Below, piece by piece: positions 1 through 5,733 of a stretch of DNA of 10,062 bases. Location: the NCBI GenBank assembly GCA_016930735.1, contig JAFGGF010000145.1, positions 1 through 10,062 of the forward strand, given 5' to 3'. The notes beneath the pieces are model-generated. The model made no database searches, was not told the origin of the DNA, and saw only the letters and a list, made by a program, of their open reading frames with translations. Both the position numbers and the translations under genes were made by a program. This DNA comes from Prolixibacteraceae bacterium (GTDB lineage Bacteria > Bacteroidota > Bacteroidia > Bacteroidales > Prolixibacteraceae). Numbering within the stretch: the stretch's first letter is position 1; each line of letters opens with the position of its first letter.

Positions 1-1
1 G

Positions 2-187
2 AATGACCATTTTATTCCTTTTAAAATGCATGAAATGCAATTAAAGGCTTTGGTTAATGCAAAATCCGTTACTGGAAGAATATTTACGAAAGAAGAATAT
101 GCAGAGAATCATTGCCAGACTGGAAATTTTGAATTGGCTCTTAAAACTATGATTGAATGGATTGAAAGTAAAAAAAACTGGCGGTAA
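2..187 (+). CDS. Alpha/beta-hydrolase, C-terminal fragment (5' end outside window)
   Basis: An open frame enters from the left edge and stops at TAA 185-187, giving the last 61 residues of a protein. The fragment begins NDHFIPF and later carries AENHCQ, followed by a final amphipathic helix ending IEWIESKKNWR. This spacing is what the C-terminal lid-proximal part of alpha/beta-hydrolases (esterase or prolyl-oligopeptidase-like) shows: the Asp at fragment residue 2 would be the catalytic acid and the His at residue 37, in the 'EHCQ'-like motif, the catalytic base. The nucleophile Ser lies outside the window, so activity and substrate cannot be judged. It appears intact to its natural end. The neighbours do not suggest a pathway. 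Confidence 0.6.
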   Translation, partial: NDHFIPFKMHEMQLKALVNAKSVTGRIFTKEEYAENHCQTGNFELALKTMIEWIESKKNWR

Positions 188-359
188 TAACAAATGGTAC
201 AGGGCATGAGGGTTTCAGAGGTTTTCGATGGTTTGTAGCTCTTAAAAAAGCCGGCACAAACTGATAGGGAATCGTCTCGTAATCCGGCACGACACTATAC
301 CATAAAACGTGGTGTGTAATACAAATACCTGTATTATTCATCAAACAAGAAATTCAGCA
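188..359. other. Intergenic spacer with short direct repeats
   Basis: No convincing gene is present. The stretch contains CCGGCAC twice in direct orientation (251-257 and 284-290) and the left arm of an imperfect inverted repeat (CGTGGTGTGTAATAC, 308-322) whose partner lies behind the next gene. A 65-codon minus-strand frame covers it but also runs through the hydrolase 3' end and has no recognisable domain. The composition changes from the mixed-GC block at 190-300 to very AT-rich DNA from about 320, which suggests a junction. Confidence 0.35.
308..322. repeat. Left arm of imperfect inverted repeat flanking the methyltransferase
   Basis: CGTGGTGTGTAATAC here matches the reverse complement of the sequence at 1257-1272, which reads GGCGTGTGTGTAGTAC; 10 of the 12 innermost bases agree without gaps. 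The arms sit just before and just after the methyltransferase gene. The similarity could mark a small mobile cassette or could be coincidence in GT-repetitive DNA. Confidence 0.35.
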
Positions 360-1253
360 ATGGTAAAAAATATAAGAAGAATTGAAAATAAAACTTCAAG
401 GACAGCAGAAATGACTTGCGTTACAAGGGCAGCTTCCTATTTTGAAAAAAATAAATTTTATAAAAGTGATGATTATATCGCACCACGATTAGTTCCAGGT
501 ATTGCATCTCAAATGATGCAAATAAATTTCATACGAAGAATTTTTACCAAAAAAATATCTCCAAAAGGAATTTACGAATATGCTATTGCCAGAACTAAAT
601 ACTTTGATTCTATTTTTAGTAAATCTTTACGAAACGAATTTGAGCAAATTCTGATTTTTGGAGCTGGATTTGATTCCCGTGGAATCCGTTTTTTTTCAGA
701 TGATTCTGTTATAAAAGTATTCGAATTAGATGCACCAATTACACAAAATGCCAAAATCAGGCAACTAAAAAAAAGGAATATAAAGATCCCCCCCAATATT
801 GTTTTTGTTCCAGTAGATTTTAATATAGAGTTTTCTAAAGACAAACTTATAGATTATGGATTTACAATAAATAAAAAAACTGTGTTTATACTGGAGGGAT
901 TACTGATGTATTTAACCGAACAAGCTGTTGATTTAACCTTTCAAATGATTGATGAATTTTCAGCAACTAACAGTGAAATTGTTTTTGATTTTGTATACTC
1001 ATCAGTTCTTAAAGAAGAAGGTAAATACTTTGGTGAAAAAGAGATTTATAAATATGTATCAAAAGTTGGTGAAGGCTGGACATTTGGACTTGAAAAAAAG
1101 CAGATTGAACAATTTTTAAATAAATATCATTTTATTATTCAGGAAATAATAGATACAGATAAACTTGAAAAAGAATATTTTACAGATTCTGATGGCACTT
1201 TAGTTGCAAAACTAAATGGGACACATTGTATTGTTAACGCGATAAAAAAATAA
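360..1253 (+). CDS. LCMT/PPM-family SAM-dependent O-methyltransferase-like protein
   Basis: Predicted class I SAM-dependent methyltransferase of the leucine carboxyl methyltransferase (LCM/PPM1, TIGR00027-like) family, 297 aa, cytoplasmic. The N-terminal family signature TAEMTCVTRAAS is at residues 15-26. The SAM-binding loop LIFGAGFDSRGIRF has its Gly-Ala-Gly-Phe-Asp-Ser-Arg core at 101-107. The acidic end of strand 2 is ELD at 122-124, which would contact the ribose. The conserved EGLLMYL is at 179-185. Bacterial members methylate small carboxylates or polyketide-type products; the substrate here is unknown. An upstream ATG at 309 is in frame, but it adds 17 residues that do not resemble the family and would begin inside the flanking repeat, so the ATG at 360 is preferred. 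The gene is much AT-richer than the transporter operon and stands alone between inverted repeats, suggesting recent acquisition. Confidence 0.85.
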   Translation: MVKNIRRIENKTSRTAEMTCVTRAASYFEKNKFYKSDDYIAPRLVPGIASQMMQINFIRRIFTKKISPKGIYEYAIARTKYFDSIFSKSLRNEFEQILIFGAGFDSRGIRFFSDDSVIKVFELDAPITQNAKIRQLKKRNIKIPPNIVFVPVDFNIEFSKDKLIDYGFTINKKTVFILEGLLMYLTEQAVDLTFQMIDEFSATNSEIVFDFVYSSVLKEEGKYFGEKEIYKYVSKVGEGWTFGLEKKQIEQFLNKYHFIIQEIIDTDKLEKEYFTDSDGTLVAKLNGTHCIVNAIKK

Positions 1254-1256
1254 AAA

Positions 1257-1272
1257 GTACTACACACACGCC
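1257..1272. repeat. Right arm of imperfect inverted repeat flanking the methyltransferase
   Basis: GTACTACACACACGCC begins four bases after the methyltransferase stop codon and is the partner of 308-322. It lies directly before a short hairpin and the truncated transposase, so the gene's downstream junction and the IS remnant's 5' truncation coincide to within about 30 bp. Confidence 0.35.
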
Positions 1273-1278
1273 AAATAG

Positions 1279-1295
1279 CAAATGGTTCCCATTTG
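1279..1295. repeat. Short perfect hairpin at the IS remnant boundary
   Basis: CAAATGG (1279-1285) and CCATTTG (1289-1295) form a perfect 7-bp stem with a TTC loop. No T-run follows, so it is not a typical intrinsic terminator. It could still end methyltransferase transcription weakly, or be a leftover of a mobile-element end. Confidence 0.4.
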
Positions 1296-1640
1296 GATTG
1301 CCAGGAAGAGGGTCGTCCACCATATCATCCATCGTTATTGCTGAAACTCTATTTATATGGATACAGGGATGGCATACGAACAAGCAGGAAACTGGAACGG
1401 GAGGCACAAACCAACATGGAAGCCATGTGGCTGCTGGCGGGACTACGGCCGAAGTATAAAACCATTGCCGATTCCCGGAAAAACAATTTAAACGAAAAGA
1501 AGCTCAAACAGCACCTGTCTTATATCGATTCACAGATTAGTGAATACCAAGCCCAGATGGATGGCATTAAAGAACAATTACATTATGGAAATAATAGAAA
1601 TATTGCATCATTAAAAGAAAAGGCGTTAATAATTTTCTAA
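1293..1640 (+). pseudogene. IS1182-type transposase remnant (DUF772 domain) with internal deletion
   Basis: The frame encodes the N-terminal transposase domain of IS1182-like elements (DUF772/InsH type): EEGRPPYHPSLLLKLYLYGY, then RTSRKLEREAQ, AMWLLAGLRP and TIADSRKNN. In full-length relatives the segment after the RKDN motif runs through a stretch containing the first catalytic Asp before a later KKNN-x-NEKK motif. Here RKNN is joined straight to LNEKKLKQHLSYID, so roughly 45 residues including that Asp appear deleted in frame, probably by recombination between the two similar KDN/KNN-coding stretches. The 5' end is truncated (no ATG; the family's usual N-terminus is missing) and the whole downstream DDE catalytic domain is absent, with the frame ending IIF. 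The piece cannot transpose. It is GC-richer than the genes on both sides. Similarity is recalled from the family, not searched. Confidence 0.8.
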
Positions 1641-1653
1641 AAGGACATTTAAG

Positions 1654-1773
1654 ATGAAGTTATTTATTATTCTAATATTACTTTCTTGCTTCCAATTTAC
1701 GCAGGATTCAGCAAAAATTACAATTGTTGGTTTTGCTAATAATTCTTCACTAAATCATGTAATAACAATATAA
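1654..1773 (+). CDS. Short secreted ORF, probably a truncated gene
   Basis: A 39-codon ORF with a Lys-start, strongly hydrophobic N-terminus (MKLFIILILLSCFQFTQ) that looks like a signal peptide, possibly a lipoprotein signal with Cys at residue 12. About 20 further residues (KITIVGFANNSSLNHVITI) follow before the stop. AAAAGGA at 1640-1646 lies 7 bases before the ATG and is the clearest Shine-Dalgarno-like sequence near here. The mature part begins like a beta-strand and breaks off at once, which fits a longer exported protein cut off by rearrangement next to the IS debris. It could also be a genuine short peptide; no function can be assigned. Confidence 0.35.
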   Translation: MKLFIILILLSCFQFTQDSAKITIVGFANNSSLNHVITI

Positions 1774-1788
1774 TTATCGGTAAACATT

Positions 1789-2799
1789 ATGAACACAATC
1801 AGCAACTTAAACAAAAAATACTGGGTAATATCACTTTTGTTTTTTACAACATTATCCACATTGCCCTGTTTGACAAAATGCCAAAACTCCTCTCTTAAAT
1901 TGTATCCTTTCCTCTATGATTCGATTCCAGAAATTTCATCGCCTTTTTACATGAATGACACAATTGAAAATATTTTAGTTGTAACAAAAAACAAACAATA
2001 CGGTATTGTTCCAGTAACAATGGAAAACGGAAATCCATTATTATACAGCTACAAAATTGGAACATTTATGGGCAAAGACAAACAAAAGCAAGTTGATGCC
2101 GGCGATTTTCCCCATTTAGCTAAAACAGGATTACATTCAGAAAAAGAATTGGATAAAAAAGAGTTGATTACAGGTATTCCAATAGATGTTATTAATTGCA
2201 CAGGACGCCCCAATGCATACTCAATATCAGGGTTTTTAGCTTATGATGAGGATATTATATCCGTTTTGAAAGGAGACAATCAATTGGTAACAAAAATGGG
2301 GCTCACTCATCCTCAATTAGCTAAGCCACTTTTTCATATTTGGAATCTTATACTTAAAGAAACGGAACTTGGAAATTGGGGTCGATTTTATGACAACGTA
2401 AAACAAATTTTTTATAACGGGAATCTGCTGAATTTCAATGCAAGTGGATCTAAAGGCTGGCAAATTTCTATCTTTTTTGATGAAGTACAAGGTCGGTATA
2501 ATATTCATATAGATAAAAAATTAACACTTTCGGAACAACAATATCTTAAAAATAACTATTCAATATTGAGTGATTCGAAGTTTGAAGAATTAAAGAATAA
2601 TCTTACGAATCTGGATTTTAGTGAGATGCTTCCATATTACATTATGAGATATGGATTTTATGAAGGTCATACTGATTATCGCTGTGATCCTATTGCTATA
2701 GCATTCATTTTTGGATTAAAAAGTATTGAAGAGATTGACATAGCATTTGAAGGAGATCTATATAACATTTTAACAAATCACTATTTAACTGATAATTAA
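1789..2799 (+). CDS. Exported protein of unknown function, 336 aa
   Basis: I do not recognise the family. The N-terminus (KKYWVISLLFFTTLSTLPC) is a likely signal peptide with cleavage near residues 28-32, so the protein probably acts in the periplasm or outside; two Cys flank the cleavage region but no clean lipobox is seen. The mature region has no further membrane helices and looks like a soluble mixed alpha/beta fold. Distinct patches include YSISGFLAYDEDIISVLKGD, THPQLAKPLFHIW, SGSKGWQISIFFDE and, near the C-terminus, YYIMRYGFYEGHTDYRCDP followed by IAIAFIFGLKSIEEI. The last block, rich in Tyr, His, Asp and Arg, looks like a conserved core. Start: ATG 1789, 15 bp after the preceding mini-ORF stop. 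AT-rich like the methyltransferase gene; no operon partner is apparent and NikR-type sites are absent in front of it. Confidence 0.75.
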   Translation: MNTISNLNKKYWVISLLFFTTLSTLPCLTKCQNSSLKLYPFLYDSIPEISSPFYMNDTIENILVVTKNKQYGIVPVTMENGNPLLYSYKIGTFMGKDKQKQVDAGDFPHLAKTGLHSEKELDKKELITGIPIDVINCTGRPNAYSISGFLAYDEDIISVLKGDNQLVTKMGLTHPQLAKPLFHIWNLILKETELGNWGRFYDNVKQIFYNGNLLNFNASGSKGWQISIFFDEVQGRYNIHIDKKLTLSEQQYLKNNYSILSDSKFEELKNNLTNLDFSEMLPYYIMRYGFYEGHTDYRCDPIAIAFIFGLKSIEEIDIAFEGDLYNILTNHYLTDN

Positions 2800-2935
2800 T
2801 AATGCTAAGGCCACATAACCATCGGCCATTAGCTACAAGCATAGGAGCTAGAGTGTAACACTGAATCATAATCGAAAAAAAGACAAAATAACTTGCTCTT
2901 TTCCGGATGAAAAAATAGCTACACTTTTTTAACAC
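2800..2935. other. Intergenic spacer with small inverted repeats
   Basis: No gene is seen. The stretch holds GGCC at 2809-2812 and 2824-2827, a TAGCT/AGCTA stem (2830-2834 with 2846-2850, 11-nt loop) and the 9-bp palindrome GTGTAACAC at 2853-2861. The stem is too weak to call a terminator with confidence but is the best candidate for ending the upstream gene. Confidence 0.35.
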
Positions 2936-2968
2936 TTTATAATTCGTATAAAATTAATAGTATATTTG
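2936..2968 (+). promoter_or_regulatory. Candidate Bacteroidota-type promoter of nikR
   Basis: TATATTTG at 2961-2968 fits the Bacteroidota -7 consensus TAnnTTTG exactly. A TTTA at 2936-2939, 21 bp upstream, is a weak match to the -33 element (TTTG, usual spacer near 19). Transcription would start around 2973-2976, so the leader is about 30 nt and the repeat half-sites at 2976-3003 lie at and just after the start site. Confidence 0.5.
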
Positions 2969-2975
2969 GACGCCA

Positions 2976-3003
2976 GTAACAACAAATAAAATATTAGTAA
3001 CAC
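2976..3003 (+). promoter_or_regulatory. Candidate NikR operator before nikR (direct-repeat half-sites)
   Basis: GTAACAA (2976-2982) and GTAACAC (2997-3003) are direct repeats whose starts are 21 bp apart, two helical turns. The second half-site ends one base before the nikR ATG at 3005. The 12-mer TTAGTAACACGA (2994-3005) recurs unchanged in front of the downstream receptor gene. Position over the predicted start site suggests autorepression. Assignment to NikR rests on this sharing and on adjacency to nikR; NikR sites elsewhere are usually inverted repeats, so this is an inference. Confidence 0.5.
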
Positions 3004-3004
3004 G

Positions 3005-3406
3005 ATGTCGATTATTCGTTTTGGTGTATCATTGGAAAAAGAGCTATTAGAAGCATTGGATAATTATGCTTCTGATAATCATTTTAACAATCGCTCACAA
3101 GCTATTCGTAATCTGATTAACAACAATATTGTAACCAGTAAATGGCAATGCAATAATATAGTTGCGGGGTCAATTACTTTGGTTTACGATCATCATAAAA
3201 GGGAGCTTTTACCCCATTTAACCGGTTTACAACACGAATATCACCATGTAATACTTTCCTCACAACATTTTCATTTGGAAGAAGACCTTTGCATGGAAAT
3301 TATTGCAGTAAAAGGGAAAGCATTTATTCTTACCGAGCTGGCAGATAAACTGATAGCTGTTAAAGGGATACAGCACGGCAAACTCACTATGAGCAGGGCG
3401 GATTAA
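3005..3406 (+). CDS. nikR: Nickel-responsive transcriptional regulator NikR
   Basis: A 133-aa homolog of NikR, the cytoplasmic tetrameric repressor that binds DNA when loaded with Ni(II). Residues 1-45 form the ribbon-helix-helix DNA-binding domain: strand IIRFGVSLEKELLEALD, then the helix-turn-helix with NNRSQAIR (28-35). Residues about 52-130 form the ACT-like metal-binding domain. All four high-affinity square-planar nickel ligands are present: His77 (in LQHEYHH), His88 and His90 (in QHFHLEED) and Cys96 (LCMEI), with spacing identical to E. coli His76, His87, His89 and Cys95. The conserved tail GIQHGKL is also there. Length is normal. No Shine-Dalgarno sequence precedes ATG 3005. The gene lies immediately before a TonB receptor/ABC importer cluster that it probably represses, and probably controls itself through the direct repeats covering its own start. 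Confidence 0.95.
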   Translation: MSIIRFGVSLEKELLEALDNYASDNHFNNRSQAIRNLINNNIVTSKWQCNNIVAGSITLVYDHHKRELLPHLTGLQHEYHHVILSSQHFHLEEDLCMEIIAVKGKAFILTELADKLIAVKGIQHGKLTMSRAD

Positions 3407-3412
3407 AATTTT

Positions 3413-3444
3413 TTTGAACATTTAGTAACACGAAAATAAATATA
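3413..3444 (+). promoter_or_regulatory. Candidate promoter of the receptor/ABC operon
   Basis: TTTG at 3413-3416 and TAAATATA at 3437-3444, separated by 20 bp, are a loose match to the Bacteroidota -33/-7 pattern (TTTG, TAnnTTTG); the -7 box has two mismatches. One GTAACAC half-site falls in the spacer and the other directly after the -7 box, the arrangement expected for a repressor that blocks polymerase. No terminator separates nikR from this point, so readthrough from nikR is also likely. Confidence 0.35.
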
Positions 3445-3451
3445 GTGACAC
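3425..3451 (+). promoter_or_regulatory. Candidate NikR operator before the TonB receptor
   Basis: GTAACAC (3425-3431) and GTGACAC (3445-3451) are direct repeats with starts 20 bp apart, the 13-bp gap being pure AT except for its first base. The first half-site lies in TTAGTAACACGA (3422-3433), identical to 2994-3005 before nikR. The pair overlaps the candidate promoter, consistent with nickel-dependent repression of uptake. Confidence 0.5.
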
Positions 3452-3466
3452 ATATTTATATTAAAC

Positions 3467-5533
3467 ATGAAACAAATAAAATATTTTACAGCAGCCATTA
3501 TAAGTTTATTAGCAATAAATGGCTATGCACAAGAAATAACAAATGATTCTGTAAAAACCATTGAATTAAATGAGGTAACAATTAGCGCCCTGCGATCGCG
3601 ATTACAATGGGAAGATATTCCCCAGAGCGTGTCAGTCATAAAAGCAGAAGATATTGCGGTATCGCCCTACAACAATGTCGAGGATATCATTCGAAGTATT
3701 CCGGGGGTACATAATTTTCGCCATTCCAGTTTGCATACCAATGGTATTGTAAGCCCGGTTGATATGCGTGGCGTGGGGAAAAACAGGGTGCTTATCCTTG
3801 TGGACGGGGTGCCCCAAAACGATAATTTCAATAATTCAATAGCCTGGGTGGCCTGGGGGCATATACCCAAAGAAGCTATTGAAAGGATTGAAATACTTCG
3901 TGGGTCTTCATCAACCCTGTATGGATCAGAAGGCCTTGGCGGGGTTATTAATATTATTACGAAAAAACCAGCTGAAAAACGCGCTTCCGTCTTACAGGCA
4001 AATGCCGGGAATGCTTCAAGCTTTGGCGGTAATGCTTTTTACAGCCAGAGGATAAAAAACTTTGGTTTCCTTGTAAGCGGAGGGTATGAGGAAACCGATG
4101 GTTTTTACATGGTTGAAGACCCTGAAGATTATGAAATAAAGCGATGGCGCAAAAAAGGCCAGATATTTGGAAAACTGCTTTATGATTTCAACAGCAGGTC
4201 GAAACTTGAATTTTCAGCCCTTTATTTTAACCAGAATGCCGGACAGGGAAGAGAGTTTTTCAGGCAGGAACTTATGCTCAACCAATACGCTTTTAATTAC
4301 TTACAACTCTTTAATAACTTTCGGTTCAGGGGTACTGCTTATCTGAACCAGGCAGATAAAACCGCTTATCAGGACAATGCAGCGGATAATTACACAACGT
4401 TAAACCGTGAAGAAAAATTTAAAAATAATCACTCCACAGGTTTGGATGCAGAAGCAACTATATTCAAATGGCAGTTATTGGACATAACTTTTGGAGGTTC
4501 GTACAAATATATCAATTTTAATTATGATGAGGATTATTCAGACAGTGATCGTGATGCCGGTGCCATGGGCAACCAACAGCATATTTCCCCGTTTTTATTT
4601 GCCGATGTAAAACTTTTAAATAACAGCCTGTTTTTCAACCTTGGATTCAGGTACGATTTTATTCAAACATCGGGGGCAAAGATTTGGGATACCCAGGCCA
4701 GTGCCGGAAAGCCTGCCTACGACATTACCTATAATATGACGAAAGCCGGTAGCTTGTCACCGAGTTTCGGAATTAGCTGGCATCCCGATCCCAAAACCAC
4801 AATCCGCACCTCTGCAGGGAAAGGTTTCAGGATGCCGAGCCTTTTTGAACTTTATAAAGTGCATGTGCGCGGAGGGGGTACTTATTATCGCGAGGCAAAC
4901 CCCGATCTGAAGCCTGAAAATATACAATCATGGGATATTGGGGCTGAACGAAAACTCTCAGATAATCTTATTGCTAAATTTTCATTTTATCAATCGCTGG
5001 CAACTGATTATATAGGTGACAGGTTTTTGGACTCTGCAAAATTTTCAGGCGGGACAAAAACCCGCTATGAATATAAACTTGATAATATAAGTGAAGTGAA
5101 AATTCACGGGCTGGAAATTGAAACACAATGGAGCCCTTTAAAATACACTTCTTTTAATGCCAATTACACATACAATATTTCAGAAATTGTTAAAGATTCA
5201 GAAAATCAGTCATTAGAAGGCAATTATCTGCCCAACAACCCCAGGCATAGCGGCCATTTTATTGCAAATTACCTGAATCCCGATTTTATTAATATAGCCC
5301 TGGGAGTAAATGTTTTTGCAAAAATCTTCTTCGACAACGAGAATACCCTTGAAAAAGACAGTTACTGTACCATAGATTTGTCATTATCACGAAAATTTAT
5401 AAACTTGATTACGCTGTATATGAATGCCGAAAACATTTTAAATAACAAATATCCGATATTTTTATCACCTTCATCGGGCAATACCATTGCCCCCGGAATA
5501 ATTATAAATGCTGGAATTAAGGTTGAATTTTAA
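3467..5533 (+). CDS. TonB-dependent outer-membrane receptor, probably for nickel or a nickel chelate
   Basis: A 688-aa ligand-gated outer-membrane channel powered by TonB. The signal peptide is KYFTAAIISLLAINGYAQ, cleaved after Ala21. A TonB-box-like segment IELNEVTISA lies at about 32-41. The plug domain spans about 50-167 with the hallmarks VEDIIRSIPGV, RGVGKNRVLILVDGVPQND, IERIEILRGSSSTLYGSEG and GGVINIITKK. The rest is a 22-strand-type barrel with many aromatic-edged strands, the FRMPSLFELYK block and the EANPDLKPENIQSWDIGAE block, ending in the Phe-terminal strand INAGIKVEF needed for assembly by BAM. There is no N-terminal carboxypeptidase-like extension or signalling domain, so it is of the smaller siderophore/BtuB-like type rather than SusC. 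Substrate is not readable from the sequence; nickel is inferred from NikR and the shared operator. Starts at ATG 3467, about 60 bp after nikR, and the importer genes follow with no terminator. Confidence 0.92.
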   Translation: MKQIKYFTAAIISLLAINGYAQEITNDSVKTIELNEVTISALRSRLQWEDIPQSVSVIKAEDIAVSPYNNVEDIIRSIPGVHNFRHSSLHTNGIVSPVDMRGVGKNRVLILVDGVPQNDNFNNSIAWVAWGHIPKEAIERIEILRGSSSTLYGSEGLGGVINIITKKPAEKRASVLQANAGNASSFGGNAFYSQRIKNFGFLVSGGYEETDGFYMVEDPEDYEIKRWRKKGQIFGKLLYDFNSRSKLEFSALYFNQNAGQGREFFRQELMLNQYAFNYLQLFNNFRFRGTAYLNQADKTAYQDNAADNYTTLNREEKFKNNHSTGLDAEATIFKWQLLDITFGGSYKYINFNYDEDYSDSDRDAGAMGNQQHISPFLFADVKLLNNSLFFNLGFRYDFIQTSGAKIWDTQASAGKPAYDITYNMTKAGSLSPSFGISWHPDPKTTIRTSAGKGFRMPSLFELYKVHVRGGGTYYREANPDLKPENIQSWDIGAERKLSDNLIAKFSFYQSLATDYIGDRFLDSAKFSGGTKTRYEYKLDNISEVKIHGLEIETQWSPLKYTSFNANYTYNISEIVKDSENQSLEGNYLPNNPRHSGHFIANYLNPDFINIALGVNVFAKIFFDNENTLEKDSYCTIDLSLSRKFINLITLYMNAENILNNKYPIFLSPSSGNTIAPGIIINAGIKVEF

Positions 5534-5545
5534 AATCACAAATCA

Positions 5546-5722
5546 ATGAAAATATGTATTTGCGGGAAAGGCGGCTGCAGGCAAAGCAGAAAATGCGTTC
5601 CGGAAATCGGCAGCCTTGAATTTTCGTCCGGTTTGCATGATGTATGCCTAGAAGGTAAACCTGGAGCAATCCTTGACGAAGGAAACAAAATTGACCATAT
5701 AGCCAAAGAATTATTAAATTGA
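5546..5722 (+). CDS. Small Cys-rich ORF resembling a decayed CooC/MinD-type P-loop ATPase
   Basis: A 58-codon ORF between the receptor and the binding-protein gene. Its start, MKICICGKGGCRQS, lines up with the N-terminus of CooC/MinD-type ATPases, whose deviant Walker A motif is KGGxGK(S/T). Here Gly and Lys of GKS are replaced by Arg12 and Gln13. One inserted A plus one lost A within seven bases (TGC-GGC-AAA-AGC becoming TGC-AGG-CAA-AGC) would produce exactly this change. The C-terminus VCLEGKPGAILDEG plus KIDHIAKELL resembles the end of such ATPases, so about 200 middle residues seem missing. Five Cys (4, 6, 11, 17, 34) remain. CooC proteins insert nickel into carbon monoxide dehydrogenase, which fits the NikR-linked setting. 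Its stop TGA overlaps a possible TTG start of the next gene, suggesting translational coupling. It may be a relic kept for coupling or a functional metal-binding peptide; which of the two cannot be told here. Confidence 0.55.
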   Translation: MKICICGKGGCRQSRKCVPEIGSLEFSSGLHDVCLEGKPGAILDEGNKIDHIAKELLN

Positions 5723-5733
5723 ATAACAGGTTC

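Noticed and set aside
147..344. 65-codon minus-strand frame over the spacer after the hydrolase
   Set aside because: It runs antisense into the hydrolase 3' end, shows no domain or signal, and its N-terminal part overlaps the repeat arm; treated as chance.
2705..2935. 76-codon minus-strand frame before nikR
   Set aside because: It overlaps the 3' end of the exported 336-aa gene and looks like a translation of AT-rich spacer.
188..3004. Integron cassette array
   Set aside because: Orphan genes and short inverted repeats suggested it, but no integrase and no paired attC core sites (GTTRRRY with RYYYAAC) were found around the genes.
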